DNA of 37,348 bases, taken from Pseudomonadota bacterium. Its GTDB lineage: Bacteria > Pseudomonadota > Gammaproteobacteria > GCA-001735895. Positions 14,462-24,395 of this stretch are shown piece by piece (position 1 is the stretch's first letter; the number at the start of each line of letters is the position of its first letter). The stretch lies in contig JADFJT010000017.1 in assembly GCA_022566015.1 (NCBI GenBank), positions 1-37,348 on the forward strand, read 5' to 3'. The notes beneath the pieces are model-generated. The model did not search any database, was not told the origin of the DNA, and worked only from the letters and a program-made list of their open reading frames with translations. The position numbers were made by a program, and so were the translations under genes.

Positions 14462-15580
14462 ATGAAACTACGCGCATTGATATTCTGTAGCCTCCTGCTT
14501 GGATGCTCATTTATGGCATCGGCAAGCGAGTCTGATCCCTGGACCTTTGCCTATATTCCACTCGCTGACTCTGGCGTGCTGATCAGCGACAAGCTGGAAA
14601 ACATGATCCGGACCGTCATAGACGAAGTTAATTCGCAGCAAATTGCTAGCAAGCAGCGGCTAGAGGATACGGCACTGGAATTCGCTTTTTTTTCCCAGTT
14701 CAGATCGGGTTACATTCGTGACGTTGCCTGGGGTGTGTTCGAACGCTGTATCGGTACCAACAACTGCCAGGGATGGCCCGAATTTGAGCGTATTCAAATG
14801 TACCCTGAGGAAAGCGTCTACCATGCCGTTAACTGGCGGTACATACCGTCCCGATTTCATCTGGCTTCAATAGTTGAAGTCTGCGATGTGCGCATGGGGG
14901 CTGACAAGCTCACTCACTTTTTTGACGACGGTTTCCACTTTTTCAATGCGTTTCGCAGCATACGCAAGAATCTGGACTGGGAAGATTTATATAAGCTCTC
15001 GATGGCGTTCGAGAATAGCTACATGGGTACACGCCTCACCGGCATAGTCAGCCGCGCTGACATCGAAGCAAATCTTGCAGGCGTTCGTTTTTATCGGGAT
15101 TTTTTTGGCGGACTGTCTCCGATGATCGGTCGCGACACCGATGGGCGCCTGGTCATGCTGCGTAGTCCCGATATCTGCGATTATGTATCGGAACAATACG
15201 ATGAACGCGTTCTGCCTAACGAATACTCCTATAGCCTGACGAAAACACCTCGTGCCGTACGCCGATCTCTAGATCTGATGGCTGTCATCAACGAACGAGG
15301 TGATCGTTCCGCAAGGCTAGCCCGAGAGCTCAGTAAAAAGGACCTGGCCCTGGAGACGAAGACTATTCTAGCTCGACGCATACCTATGACCCAGTGGCAA
15401 AAGGACTTCCCAAAGTATCGCCTGGTCGGACATGCTACTGGCGTTTTGACCCAGATAATGTTTGACTCGGACTTTCGCCTCGCTTTGAAAATTTTTGGAT
15501 TTAATCCCCTCACGCCACGAAAGCTACGCGATCGCAAACCGGTCGAAATTCAGCTCGCAGGCAGTCTTGATCACAATTGA
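14462..15580 (+). CDS. Unknown secreted protein or lipoprotein with DKLTHFF motif
   Basis: I do not recognise this family. From ATG 14462 (CAGGAA seven bases upstream) it encodes 372 aa, beginning with Lys/Arg and a hydrophobic stretch ending in LLLGC, a plausible lipobox, so it may be an outer- or inner-membrane lipoprotein. An ordinary signal peptidase I site after ASA is the alternative. The mature part is rich in aromatic and charged residues. MGADKLTHFFDDGFHFFNAF near the middle resembles the DKxxHF motif of some small YfiM/DUF2279-like envelope proteins, but I see no overall match. Four Cys residues (FERCIGTNNC, VEVCDVR, DICDY) could form disulphides. It overlaps or abuts the AlkB-type gene, with which it is probably cotranscribed. 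Confidence 0.7.
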   Translation: MKLRALIFCSLLLGCSFMASASESDPWTFAYIPLADSGVLISDKLENMIRTVIDEVNSQQIASKQRLEDTALEFAFFSQFRSGYIRDVAWGVFERCIGTNNCQGWPEFERIQMYPEESVYHAVNWRYIPSRFHLASIVEVCDVRMGADKLTHFFDDGFHFFNAFRSIRKNLDWEDLYKLSMAFENSYMGTRLTGIVSRADIEANLAGVRFYRDFFGGLSPMIGRDTDGRLVMLRSPDICDYVSEQYDERVLPNEYSYSLTKTPRAVRRSLDLMAVINERGDRSARLARELSKKDLALETKTILARRIPMTQWQKDFPKYRLVGHATGVLTQIMFDSDFRLALKIFGFNPLTPRKLRDRKPVEIQLAGSLDHN

Positions 15581-16208
15581 CCAACCAAATAACAGCCTTC
15601 TGTTTGAAGCATCGATATTGGAACAACTTCCAATAGCCGATGCCGATATCTCGCTATACCGACAGCTTGACCTCGGCCAGCCGTACGACGAGATATTACA
15701 GGAATTGATCGACGGAACTGCCTGGTGCCAACAGGAAGTGACAATATATGGTAAACGCCATCTGCAACCAAGGCTTAGCGCGTGGTATGGCAGTAAAGAT
15801 TTAAACTATTCATACTCGGGTATAACGGTGACCCCTCTCCGCTGGAACCAGACGTTATTGAGGCTGAAATCACGAATCGAATCGCTGGTCAGCCACAGCT
15901 TTAACAGCGTATTGCTGAATTACTATCGCGATCAGCGGGATGGCATGGGCATGCACAGCGACGATGAATCCGATCTCGGTCAGCAACCCGTGATTGCATC
16001 GCTGAGCCTGGGGGAAGAGCGCATTTTTCTACTCAGACACAGGCACCGAAAAGAGTTAAACACCATTAAGCTACCATTACCATCGGGTAGTTTACTGTTA
16101 ATGAAGGGCAATACACAAAGTTTCTGGAAGCACGGAATTGCTAAAGAAAAACATCCTTGTGGCCCGCGCATAAATCTGACTTTTAGATCTATTATTATCA
16201 ATCAATAG
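15567..16208 (+). CDS. AlkB-family 2-oxoglutarate/Fe(II)-dependent dioxygenase
   Basis: An approximately 213-aa enzyme similar to ALKBH2/3-type bacterial AlkB proteins, which oxidatively remove alkyl groups from DNA or RNA bases. Visible motifs are PRLSAWYG (substrate/2-oxoglutarate lid), NYYRDQRDGMGMHSDDE with the HxD iron ligands, ASLSLGEERIFLLRHR, the distal His in FWKHGI and the 2-oxoglutarate Arg in PRINLTFR. The start is uncertain: the track uses TTG 15495 deep inside the previous gene; TTG 15567 gives the usual family length and a short overlap with the upstream stop, so I prefer it. Its closeness to the unknown lipoprotein suggests a shared transcript but no obvious common function. 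Confidence 0.85.
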   Translation: MITIDQPNNSLLFEASILEQLPIADADISLYRQLDLGQPYDEILQELIDGTAWCQQEVTIYGKRHLQPRLSAWYGSKDLNYSYSGITVTPLRWNQTLLRLKSRIESLVSHSFNSVLLNYYRDQRDGMGMHSDDESDLGQQPVIASLSLGEERIFLLRHRHRKELNTIKLPLPSGSLLLMKGNTQSFWKHGIAKEKHPCGPRINLTFRSIIINQ

Positions 16209-16301
16209 TGCGTAATAAAATACCCTTATCCTGGAAAGCTCGAAGAACTCGTCCGGAATCTATTCGAATGAAATCCCAGGAATTTCAGCCAATCCTGTAC
16301 C

Positions 16302-17135
16302 TCAGGCAGGCACTTCGCCAAGCGCTTCGACAATTGCTTGAAGTACCGGCCCACAATCCAGTTCTACCTTCAACGACAATAATTCATCCGCTCGCGTTAC
16401 TCCGCGATTAATCGCGACGACCGGAATCCCGATTTCGTGCGCATGGCGCGCAAATCGGTAACCCGAATAAACCATTAGCGAAGAACCGACAATGAGCATC
16501 GCGTCGGCTTTGTCTACCGCATCAAAACAGGCTTCGACTCGCTCTGAGGGAACGCTTTCGCCGTAAAAAACCACGTCAGCCTTCAATATTCCGCCGCACC
16601 GATCACACTGTGGAATTTTTATTTGTGAAAAATCGATCTGCTCCAATTGCGCATCGCCATCGGGTGCCAGGACCGAAGTTAGATTCTCAAGTAACGGATT
16701 ATGTTGCATCAGAAATTGCTGAAACTCTTCACGTGCAACCCTTCGCGCACAGTCGAGGCATACTACCTGATCGATCGACCCATGCAAATCGACCACCCGA
16801 CGGCTCCCGGCCCGCTGATGTAATTGGTCAACATTCTGAGTAATTAAAAGAGATACTTTGCCCAGAGCTTCAAGACGTGCCAGAGCGGTATGCGCCTTAT
16901 TAGGCGAGGCCGCCTTAAATCGTACCCGGGCGATCGCTGAACGAGCCCAATACCGGCGTCTCGAATACTCACTGCCGACGAAGTCCCGATATTCCATGGG
17001 TCGACTATGCTTCCAGGCTCCGCTTTCATCGCGGTAGTCAGGAATTCCGGACGCGGTGCTCACACCGGCGCCCGTCAACACTACAATCTGGTTATGACTT
17101 TCGAAAAAACTATGTAATGAGGGGTACATTATCAT
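16302..17135 (-). CDS. Sirtuin, NAD-dependent protein deacylase (SIR2 family)
   Basis: A 277-aa protein with the full SIR2 pattern: NAD-binding GAGVSTASGIPDYR, TQNVDQLHQRAG, the catalytic His in DLHGS, a zinc ribbon of CLDC and CDRC, then VVFYGESVP and VGSSLMVYSGYRF. It removes acyl groups from lysines using NAD, yielding nicotinamide and O-acyl-ADP-ribose. The ORF track extends to 17237, but the homologous part begins at MIMYPSLHSFF, so ATG 17135 (or 17129) is preferred. It lacks the Ala-Tyr-Arg desuccinylase pattern as far as I can see, and length and zinc ribbon suggest a plant SIRT4-like/class II bacterial type. Convergent with the AlkB gene and divergent from the amidase remnant. Confidence 0.88.
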   Translation of the reverse strand: MIMYPSLHSFFESHNQIVVLTGAGVSTASGIPDYRDESGAWKHSRPMEYRDFVGSEYSRRRYWARSAIARVRFKAASPNKAHTALARLEALGKVSLLITQNVDQLHQRAGSRRVVDLHGSIDQVVCLDCARRVAREEFQQFLMQHNPLLENLTSVLAPDGDAQLEQIDFSQIKIPQCDRCGGILKADVVFYGESVPSERVEACFDAVDKADAMLIVGSSLMVYSGYRFARHAHEIGIPVVAINRGVTRADELLSLKVELDCGPVLQAIVEALGEVPA

Positions 17136-17219
17136 TGTCGTGCAATTGTACTGACCAATTGACAGGATTCTACCCAATAGCCTTTGCTCAATACTTCTAA
17201 TCTGGATAAGATTCTCACA

Positions 17220-17900
17220 GTGAGCGATCTCTATCAACTATCTGCTCGCGAGACGGTAAGGCGGCTAAAGTCTGGCAACATATCGGTGCACGACGCGCTC
17301 GATAGTCTGGAGCAACGTATTCAGCTAACCGACTCGCTTATCAATGCTTTACCGACTCTTTGTTTCGATCGCGCGAGAGCGCAGGCAGATAAAATTCAAT
17401 CACTGGCGGTGGATCAACGTGGGATACTTTGCGGTTTCTGGTGACCATTAAAGATTTGATGCCGGTGGCGGGCGTACGCTCTAGCTCTGGGTCACGCATT
17501 TTTGAAAACTACATACCGGAATATTCTGATCGGCTTGTTCGCCAGATCGAAAACTGCGGTGGTGTGGTTTATGCCAAATCCAATACGCCAGAATTTGGGA
17601 CCGGCGGTATCACATTTAACGATGTCTTTGGTATAACACGGACTCCACACAATACACACTTTGCCTCGGGCGGCACTTCCGGCGGCGCAGCAGCCTCCGC
17701 TCGCGACCGGTAGCGCCTGGCTTTCTCATGGCTCTGATATGGCCGGATCCCTGCGTACGCCCGCGAGTTTTTGTGGAGTTACCAGTTTAAGGCCATCGCC
17801 AGGCAAGATTTGTTCCGACTCGGATTTTCAACCTTTCGATCTATTGGGTGCTCAGGGACCGATGGCTCGAAACATCGAAGATTTAGCGCTCTGCAGATAA
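17220..17900 (+). pseudogene. Amidase-signature-family gene with two frameshifts and a lost C-terminus
   Basis: Three frames together give the first half of an amidase. From GTG 17220 (SDLYQLSARETVRRL) frame one runs to ILCGFW-stop. Frame two picks up VTIKDLMPVAG with the catalytic Lys and runs to GGTSGGAAAS, containing the cis-Ser. Frame three continues with HGSDMAGSLRTPASFCG, containing the nucleophile Ser, to GPMARNIEDLAL, then stops. Single-base shifts near 17440 and 17701 would repair the order. About 225 codons remain of a family usually 450-500 aa long, and I find no C-terminal half before the rpsT terminator. It is therefore a true pseudogene instead of a simple read error. The original substrate (an amide) cannot be inferred. 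Confidence 0.85.
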
Positions 17901-18065
17901 AGAACATTGCTTATGAATTTACAGGGCATTCAATCGAGATTGATTCTATCGTTCTATTTTTGGCAATGGAGATCAAGCAAATGTGCCAGGGAGTCTCTGA
18001 TTAAGTCTGGGTGATTAGTGCTTGCTCTGACTCACTACTTTTACCGGCAGTTTCTGTACAGGCAC
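17901..18065. other. Post-amidase spacer without a recognisable gene
   Basis: I see no convincing gene here. The missing second half of the amidase is not present. At 17913-17930 the sequence ATGAATTTACAGGGCATT is identical to the first 18 coding bases of the VOC gene (10903-10886, minus), and the match ends there. The region ends at the bidirectional terminator. Confidence 0.45.
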
Positions 18066-18094
18066 AAAAAAGGCCGATCAAATCAGCCTTTTTT
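18066..18094. terminator. Bidirectional intrinsic terminator downstream of rpsT
   Basis: AAAAAAGGC and GCCTTTTTT flank a short GAT...ATC inner stem with single mismatched bases. Read on the minus strand it ends in a T6 run just after the rpsT stop, as expected for a terminator. The opposite strand also ends in T6, so it can work in both directions. Confidence 0.85.
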
Positions 18095-18114
18095 ATCTAG
18101 ATTCAGGATGCTAG

Positions 18115-18375
18115 CTAGAGCGTCTTAATCTGCGCATTCATGCGGCTCTTATGTCGTGCCGCCTTGTTTTTAGTGATAATGCCGTAGCCGGCAGCACTAT
18201 CGAGTATCGGTACTACTTTTTTGAAAGCTGCCTCAGCGGCGGTTTTATCGGAAGATGCGATTGCAGCCACGGTAGCCTTGAGATAGGTACGCATCATCGA
18301 ACGACGACTAGCATTACGCTGACGGCGCTGTTCGGCCTGGTTAGCACGTTTTTTAGCTGAAGGTGTATTCGCCAA
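18115..18375 (-). CDS. rpsT: 30S ribosomal protein S20, TTG start
   Basis: An 86-aa basic protein starting (M)[20 protein letters not shown] and ending in [17 protein letters not shown], which is the S20 sequence pattern throughout. S20 binds 16S rRNA in 30S assembly. The track extends the ORF to 18441, but the conserved N-terminus begins at TTG 18375, and GGAG lies six bases before it. E. coli rpsT also uses UUG, and that rare start is part of its autogenous translational control (established knowledge); the same control is plausible here. Divergent from murJ, an arrangement found in many gammaproteobacteria, and followed by a clear terminator. Confidence 0.95.
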   Translation of the reverse strand: MANTPSAKKRANQAEQRRQRNASRRSMMRTYLKATVAAIASSDKTAAEAAFKKVVPILDSAAGYGIITKNKAARHKSRMNAQIKTL

Positions 18376-18471
18376 GGTTAACTCCCGAGTGGGGTTCGAA
18401 AAACAGGCGCGCATTATCTTCACTGGGCCAGGCGCTGTCAACCCGAAATAGCTGATAAATCCATAACTTAA

Positions 18472-20067
18472 ATGCTAAAATCCAGCGCTTTTAATACGAA
18501 TAAACCTACCCCGCTCTTGGCCTCATTAATCAAATCAACGCTTTCTGTCGGATCTATGACCTTCCTGTCACGTGTGGTTGGACTCGCGCGTGATATCGTG
18601 ATCGCGCGATTTTTTGACGCTGGTGATTCCACTGACGCATTTTTCGTCGCCTTCAAGATCCCCAACTTTCTCCGCCGTTTATTTGCCGAGGGCGCATTTT
18701 CACTCGCTTTCGTACCAGTACTCACCGAATACCGTAGCCAGCATAGCGCCGCTCAGGTAAAAGATTTGATCGATCGTGTGGCTGGAACGCTAGGCGTGAT
18801 ACTGCTGATTTTAAGTCTATTTGGCGTGCTTGCATCGCCCGTGATAGTCACCATTGTTGCCGCCGGCTTCATCGATCAACCCGAAAAATTTAACCTGACA
18901 GCCGATATGTTACGTATCACCTTTCCGTATATTTTACTGATTTCGATGACCGCGATGGCCGGTGGAATACTGAACACCTGGAAGCATTTTGCAGTCCCGG
19001 CATTCACGCCGGTGCTGCTAAACCTGAGCATGATCGGCTGTGCATTCTGGCTAAGCCCGCACCTGGATTTACCCATTACCGCTTTAGCCTGGGGCGTATT
19101 ACTGGCCGGCGTCGTACAGTTATTATTCCAGCTGCCATTTCTGTATGCCGAAGGCCTGCTACCCAAACCTGCCTGGGGATGGCGTCACGAGGGCGTGCAG
19201 AAAATAATCAAGTTAATGATTCCTGCCCTGTTCGGTTCATCGGTGGCGCAGATTAATTTATTGTTCGATACCTTTATAGCCTCGTTTCTGATTTCAGGCA
19301 GCGTCACCTGGTTGTACTTCTCAGACCGGCTGCTCGAATTTCCGCTCGGTGTTTTTGGCATCGCGCTGGCTACAGTGGTGTTGCCCAACCTGTCAGAGGC
19401 GCATTATAAAAAAGGCTCGAAGCACTTTAATCATACTCTGCAATGGGCGGTAATGCTTTCTTTGTTAATCGCTACTCCGGCCACTATCGGTCTATTTCTG
19501 CTGTCACAACCCATTCTTGTGACCTTGTTTGAATACGGTGCATTTCAAAACAACGACTCGATGATGGCGGCTTACAGCCTGATGGCATACAGCCTTGGAC
19601 TGCCGGCTATGATATTGATCAAAATTCTGGCCAGTGGATTTTATGCGCGCCAGGATACCAGGACTCCTGTACGCATTGGCATTCAGGCCATGTGTCTAAA
19701 TATGGTGTTGAACATCGTGTTTGTCTTGTCGATGTTGAAATACGATTTCATCGCGCCGCATGTCGGTCTCGCTCTGGCCACCACCGCATCGGCCTACTTC
19801 AATGCAGCAATGCTTGCTTTGGCCCTTAAAAAGAAATCTATTATCGAAGGCTTCGCAGTATTTGCTCTGCCCGTGTTAAAAATACTAATCGCCTGTTGCG
19901 CGATGTCACTGGTCATATTGTGGTTATCGCCAGCGGCCGAAGCCTGGAACCAATGGCAATGGTTTGAGCGGGCTTATCAACTTGGCTGGCTCATTTCCTC
20001 TGCTATCTTATGCTACGCACTTATGCTTCGGATAATGGGAATTCGGCGCCGCCATTTCGCGCTCTGA
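18472..20067 (+). CDS. murJ: Lipid II flippase MurJ (MviN)
   Basis: A 531-aa polytopic inner-membrane protein of the MOP exporter superfamily that flips lipid II across the membrane for peptidoglycan synthesis. The N-terminal signature is clear: [22 protein letters not shown], then [23 protein letters not shown], with the Arg residues needed in Mur[21 protein letters not shown] in the middle is another family hallmark. Hydrophobic segments throughout fit 14 helices and the length matches (E. coli 511 aa). It is divergent from rpsT and 22 bases upstream of ribF, so it probably leads the ribF-ileS-lspA-ispH transcript or is read with it. Confidence 0.95.
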   Translation: MLKSSAFNTNKPTPLLASLIKSTLSVGSMTFLSRVVGLARDIVIARFFDAGDSTDAFFVAFKIPNFLRRLFAEGAFSLAFVPVLTEYRSQHSAAQVKDLIDRVAGTLGVILLILSLFGVLASPVIVTIVAAGFIDQPEKFNLTADMLRITFPYILLISMTAMAGGILNTWKHFAVPAFTPVLLNLSMIGCAFWLSPHLDLPITALAWGVLLAGVVQLLFQLPFLYAEGLLPKPAWGWRHEGVQKIIKLMIPALFGSSVAQINLLFDTFIASFLISGSVTWLYFSDRLLEFPLGVFGIALATVVLPNLSEAHYKKGSKHFNHTLQWAVMLSLLIATPATIGLFLLSQPILVTLFEYGAFQNNDSMMAAYSLMAYSLGLPAMILIKILASGFYARQDTRTPVRIGIQAMCLNMVLNIVFVLSMLKYDFIAPHVGLALATTASAYFNAAMLALALKKKSIIEGFAVFALPVLKILIACCAMSLVILWLSPAAEAWNQWQWFERAYQLGWLISSAILCYALMLRIMGIRRRHFAL

Positions 20068-20089
20068 AAAACAAATAACGCTTACTTTC

Positions 20090-21019
20090 ATGCAGCTTAT
20101 CCGCGGACTACATAATCTGACTCGACCCTTACCCGCCAGTGCGGTAACAATCGGCAATTTCGATGGTATCCACCTCGGCCATCAACAGGTTTTAAAACAA
20201 CTTAAATCGGTAGCCGCTGAATATCGCATCCCTGCTGTCGTGATGATTTTTGAGCCGCAGCCGATCGAATATTTTGCTGGCGATAAGGCACCGAAGCGGC
20301 TATCGAGATTTCGAGAAAAACTGGCTTACCTGAAGTCCCAGCAAATCGATTACCTGCTGTGTCTGAAGTTTAACCAGCATATGGCCCAGCTCTCGGCCGA
20401 AGACTTTATTCAACAGATACTGGTCGCGCGGCTCAACGTTCGCCATCTGGTCATCGGCGACGATTTCCGTTTCGGCAAAAATCGCACTGGTAATTTCGAG
20501 CTGTTGCAGGTTTTTGGCCGACGAAACAATTTTGTCGTGGAGAATACCGACACCCTGTTGATCGATGGCGCACGGGTAAGTAGCACGCGAATTCGCGAAA
20601 GTATTCAAATTGATGATTTTGAAAAAGCAGCACAGCTTTTAGGGCGGCCCTACTCTTTGGGCGGCAAGATTGCACACGGAAAAAAGCTGGGGCGCGAACT
20701 TGGTTATCCTACGATTAATATTAAAATGGGCGACAATACTCTGATCGTTAAAGGAATATTTGCGGTAATTGTAAAAGGCATAGATAATCGCGTGCTACAG
20801 GGTGTGGCCAGCATTGGCACGCGCCCGACGGTAGACGGCGTCGATACTATCCTCGAAGTTTTTATTCTCGATTTCGACCAGGATGTGTACGGCCAAAGCG
20901 TCGAAGTCGAATTTTTGTACAAAATACGCGATGAACAGAAATTCGAATCACTACATGAACTGGGTATCAACATCGAAACCGACGTGATTCTGGCCAAACG
21001 ATACTTTAGCAAGATCTGA
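20090..21019 (+). CDS. ribF: Bifunctional riboflavin kinase/FAD synthetase
   Basis: A 309-aa enzyme that phosphorylates riboflavin to FMN and adenylates FMN to FAD. The N-terminal nucleotidyltransferase half shows IGNFDGIHLGHQQ, GDDFRFGKNRTG and the SSTRIRESI motif. The C-terminal flavokinase half (from about residue 185) shows GKIAHGKKLGRELGYPTINI and GTRPTVDG. Length is normal. It opens the conserved ribF-ileS-lspA-ispH run; the gap to ileS is 51 bases. The product FMN would serve the LldD-type enzyme elsewhere in the window, though no regulatory link is visible. Confidence 0.95.
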   Translation: MQLIRGLHNLTRPLPASAVTIGNFDGIHLGHQQVLKQLKSVAAEYRIPAVVMIFEPQPIEYFAGDKAPKRLSRFREKLAYLKSQQIDYLLCLKFNQHMAQLSAEDFIQQILVARLNVRHLVIGDDFRFGKNRTGNFELLQVFGRRNNFVVENTDTLLIDGARVSSTRIRESIQIDDFEKAAQLLGRPYSLGGKIAHGKKLGRELGYPTINIKMGDNTLIVKGIFAVIVKGIDNRVLQGVASIGTRPTVDGVDTILEVFILDFDQDVYGQSVEVEFLYKIRDEQKFESLHELGINIETDVILAKRYFSKI

Positions 21020-21070
21020 ATTATTCAGAAGATATTTCAACACATTACTAGACAGGCATGTAAAACCCTT

Positions 21071-23920
21071 GTGACCGATTACAAATCAACCTTAAACCTA
21101 CCCAACACCGACTTCCCGATGCGTGGCAATCTTGCCAACAAGGAGCCCGAGCGCCTGAAGAAATGGCAGGATCAAAAGCTGTACCAGAAAATTCGTGCGG
21201 CTCGTTCCGGAAAAAAACGCTACATACTCCACGATGGCCCACCCTATGCAAACGGTGATATTCATATCGGTCATGCGGTGAATAAGATTTTGAAGGATAT
21301 GATTGTCAAAGCCAGGACGCTCAATGGTGAAGACGCCCCTTACGTGCCAGGCTGGGATTGTCACGGATTACCGATCGAACACCAGGTAGAGAAAAAAATG
21401 GGCAAGGCAGGCGTCAAGGTTGGCGCTGACGAATTCCGTCAGGCCTGTCGCGATTACGCCCTCAAACAAATCGAAAGGCAAAAAATAGATTTTATCCGCC
21501 TCGGTGTACTCGGTGACTGGGATGATCCCTACCTGACGATGAAATTCGAAACCGAGGCCAATATTGTCCGCTCTCTTGGAATAATCGTCGCCAATGGCCA
21601 TCTACTCCGAGGCGACAAGCCGGTGCACTGGTGTACCGATTGCGGGTCGGCGCTGGCCGAAGCCGAGGTCGATTATAAGGATAAAAACTCCCCGGCCATC
21701 GACGTAAAATTCCCCGTTATCGACGAAGAATCTTTCATCAATGCCTTACACATTGCGCCCGGCCATCCCGGTGAGGGGCCGTTATCAGTACTGATCTGGA
21801 CCACGACGCCCTGGACCATTCCGGCCAACATGGCGGTCTCGCTCAACCCCAACTACGAATACGTTGTCGCCCAAATCGATGGACCAAACGGCAAAGAACG
21901 TCTCCTGCTGGCCGAAGATTTGATGAAGGATTCGATGGCGCGTTACGGCATCGAGGAATATGCGGTGATTGCTTACGGCAAGGGCGAACTGCTCGAAAAT
22001 CAACGATTGAAGCATCCGATTTACGAGCGCGAGTCACTAATGGTAATAGGAGATCACGTCACGCTCGAAGCGGGTACCGGGGCAGTTCATACCGCACCCG
22101 GTCACGGCCTGGATGACTTTACCATCGGCAAGAAGTACGGACTCGATATCTATAATCCGGTCGGTGACAATGGTTGCTTTCTGGAGAACACCGAGTATTT
22201 CGCTGGCGAACACGTTTTTAACGCCAACGACCATATCATCGAGGTTTTAAAGCAAAAAGGCACGCTACAGCACGAAGAAAAGTTGCTGCACAGCTACCCG
22301 CACTGCTGGCGGCATAAAACACCGATCATATTTCGCGCCACGCCACAATGGTTCATCAGCATGGAACAGGCTGACCTGCGCGAACTGGCTTTGCGGGAAA
22401 TTAAAAAAGTGCATTGGGTGCCCTCCTGGGGACAGGCGCGTATCGAAAGTATGATCGAGAAACGACCCGACTGGTGTATCTCGCGCCAGCGTTTTTGGGG
22501 GGTGCCAATTACGCTTTTCGTAAATAAGGAATCACAGGAATTACACCCCAAAACTGCCGAATTATTCGAACAGGTCGCACAACGTATCGAGCGCGAGGGG
22601 ATTCAGGCCTGGTTTTCGATGACCGCAGAAGACTTACTCGGCGATGATGCTCAGTATTATACCAAGGTTACCGATACGCTAGACGTCTGGTTCGATTCGG
22701 GCACGACCCATTACAGTGTTTTGCAAAATGACGACCGATTTGATTTTCCTGCCGATATGTATCTGGAAGGCTCCGATCAACACCGTGGCTGGTTCCATTC
22801 ATCGCTACTAGCCTCTTGCGCGATGCACGGCAAGGCACCCTACCGCCAGGTATTGACCCATGGATTTACGGTTGATTCGAAAGGTATGAAAATGTCTAAA
22901 TCGGTCGGAAATGTGATCGCGCCGATCAAGATCACTAACACCCTGGGGGCCGATATTTTGCGCCTTTGGGTGGCGTCTACCGATTATTCCGGTGAAATGT
23001 CTATATCGGACGAAATTTTGAAGCGAACCACCGATTTGTATCGACGAATTCGTAATACGCTGCGCTTCCTGCTAGCCAATATAAATGGCTTCGACCCGCA
23101 GCAGGATTTAGTTGGAGCATCCGAGCTACTCGCGCTCGACCGTTGGATTATCGCGCAAACTCTATCCCTGCAAATAGAAATACAGGGACTTTATGACACT
23201 TACCAATTTCACATAGCGGTACAGAAAATACACAATTTTTGTTCAGAAACACTGGGCGGATACTACCTCGATGTGATCAAGGACAGGCAATATACCACAC
23301 AGGCCAACTCGTTAGCACGCCGGTCATGCCAGAGCGCGATGTACCATGTAACCGAAGCGATGACGCGCTGGATCGTGCCGATATTAAGTTTTAGTGCCGA
23401 TGAAGTGTGGGAAAATATGCCCGGCGAGCGGGACGACCTGGGCGTTTTCACCGCCGAGTGGTACGACGGCCTGTTCGCTTACGAAAGCGATCAAATAAAA
23501 CCTGAAGTCTGGGATCTGCTGGATCAGATTCGCGCAGAAGTAACGAAAAAGCTCGAAGGTTTACGCCAGGCTGGTCAGATCGGTTCGGGCCTCGATGCTG
23601 AGGTGACGATATATGCAAACCAGTCATTGATAGACCAATTACAGGTTATCGAGGATGAATTGCGTTTTGTGCTGATTACCTCCGAAGCCCGGTTGTCGCT
23701 GATTAGTAATTTAAAAAATGATGATTTACAAAACGCCGAACCCATACGGCTCGAAGGCGATCACCAATTTGTCGTCGATGCGATCGCAAGCAAACATACC
23801 AAATGCGTACGTTGCTGGCATCACCGCGAAGAAGTGGGTAGTCACACTGTCCATCCAGAATTGTGTGGGCGTTGCATCGAGAACGTCGATGGTGCAGGTG
23901 AAATCAGACGATATGCCTAA
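21071..23920 (+). CDS. ileS: Isoleucyl-tRNA synthetase
   Basis: A 949-aa class I synthetase charging tRNA-Ile. The HIGH motif is in [13 protein letters not shown] (His65-His68), KMSKS is at 607-611, the editing domain lies between them ([27 protein letters not shown] with the editing Asp region), and the C-terminal zinc-binding Cys pairs CVRC (912-915) and CGRC near 932-935 are present. This is the bacterial IleS1 type by motif and size (E. coli 938 aa). It starts at GTG 21071, with no better ATG nearby; the [20 protein letters not shown]-terminus fits the family. Its end overlaps lspA by eight bases. Confidence 0.96.
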   Translation: MTDYKSTLNLPNTDFPMRGNLANKEPERLKKWQDQKLYQKIRAARSGKKRYILHDGPPYANGDIHIGHAVNKILKDMIVKARTLNGEDAPYVPGWDCHGLPIEHQVEKKMGKAGVKVGADEFRQACRDYALKQIERQKIDFIRLGVLGDWDDPYLTMKFETEANIVRSLGIIVANGHLLRGDKPVHWCTDCGSALAEAEVDYKDKNSPAIDVKFPVIDEESFINALHIAPGHPGEGPLSVLIWTTTPWTIPANMAVSLNPNYEYVVAQIDGPNGKERLLLAEDLMKDSMARYGIEEYAVIAYGKGELLENQRLKHPIYERESLMVIGDHVTLEAGTGAVHTAPGHGLDDFTIGKKYGLDIYNPVGDNGCFLENTEYFAGEHVFNANDHIIEVLKQKGTLQHEEKLLHSYPHCWRHKTPIIFRATPQWFISMEQADLRELALREIKKVHWVPSWGQARIESMIEKRPDWCISRQRFWGVPITLFVNKESQELHPKTAELFEQVAQRIEREGIQAWFSMTAEDLLGDDAQYYTKVTDTLDVWFDSGTTHYSVLQNDDRFDFPADMYLEGSDQHRGWFHSSLLASCAMHGKAPYRQVLTHGFTVDSKGMKMSKSVGNVIAPIKITNTLGADILRLWVASTDYSGEMSISDEILKRTTDLYRRIRNTLRFLLANINGFDPQQDLVGASELLALDRWIIAQTLSLQIEIQGLYDTYQFHIAVQKIHNFCSETLGGYYLDVIKDRQYTTQANSLARRSCQSAMYHVTEAMTRWIVPILSFSADEVWENMPGERDDLGVFTAEWYDGLFAYESDQIKPEVWDLLDQIRAEVTKKLEGLRQAGQIGSGLDAEVTIYANQSLIDQLQVIEDELRFVLITSEARLSLISNLKNDDLQNAEPIRLEGDHQFVVDAIASKHTKCVRCWHHREEVGSHTVHPELCGRCIENVDGAGEIRRYA

Positions 23921-24392
23921 GCTACTATGGATTAGCCTACTGGTGGTAGCCCTGGATCAATTGTCTAAATTTGTTGCCGAGTCATTGCTATCCCCACACC
24001 AGGCGGTCAACGTGCTGCCCTTTTTTGACTGGTATTTGACCTATAATAGCGGTGCAGCATTTAGTTTTCTCGCAGGTGCCGGTGGTTGGCAACGCTGGTT
24101 TTTTACCGCGACGACCGTGGTGATCAGTATTGTGTTATATTTCTGGATCAGGAAGCTACCACGAACTGACAGAGTAACCGGTATTTCTCTGAGTTTGATA
24201 CTCGGAGGGGCAATCGGCAACCTGATCGACCGTATCTACCTGGGTTATGTGATCGATTACATCCAGGTTTGGCTCGGCTCTTACCCGTGGCCAGCGTTCA
24301 ATGTCGCCGACGCAGCTATTAGTGTCGGTGCGGTAATACTGATTGTAGGTAGTTTTATGAAACCGACAAAATCGGCAAAACCAGGAAATTAA
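23913..24392 (+). CDS. lspA: Lipoprotein signal peptidase (signal peptidase II)
   Basis: A 159-aa inner-membrane aspartic protease that cleaves prolipoprotein signal peptides after lipidation. Four hydrophobic segments are visible, with the family signatures [23 protein letters not shown] (first catalytic Asp) and [11 protein letters not shown] (second catalytic Asp). The track begins at 23718, inside ileS in another frame. I use ATG 23913 ([16 protein letters not shown]), overlapping the ileS stop as ATGCCTAA. ATG 23889 (MVQVKSDD) is an alternative that would add eight residues. Followed within four bases by ispH, so coupling is likely. It would process lipoproteins such as the candidate encoded at 14462. 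Confidence 0.95.
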   Translation: MPKLLWISLLVVALDQLSKFVAESLLSPHQAVNVLPFFDWYLTYNSGAAFSFLAGAGGWQRWFFTATTVVISIVLYFWIRKLPRTDRVTGISLSLILGGAIGNLIDRIYLGYVIDYIQVWLGSYPWPAFNVADAAISVGAVILIVGSFMKPTKSAKPGN

Positions 24393-24395
24393 CTA

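Noticed and set aside
16208-16411. 67-aa ORF after the AlkB gene
   Set aside because: Mostly antisense to the sirtuin 3' end and without a recognisable family or ribosome site.
17661-18004. Track ORFs 17661-17900 and 17771-18004 as separate genes
   Set aside because: The first is the third frame of the broken amidase; the second is an out-of-frame reading of the same remnant running into the spacer.
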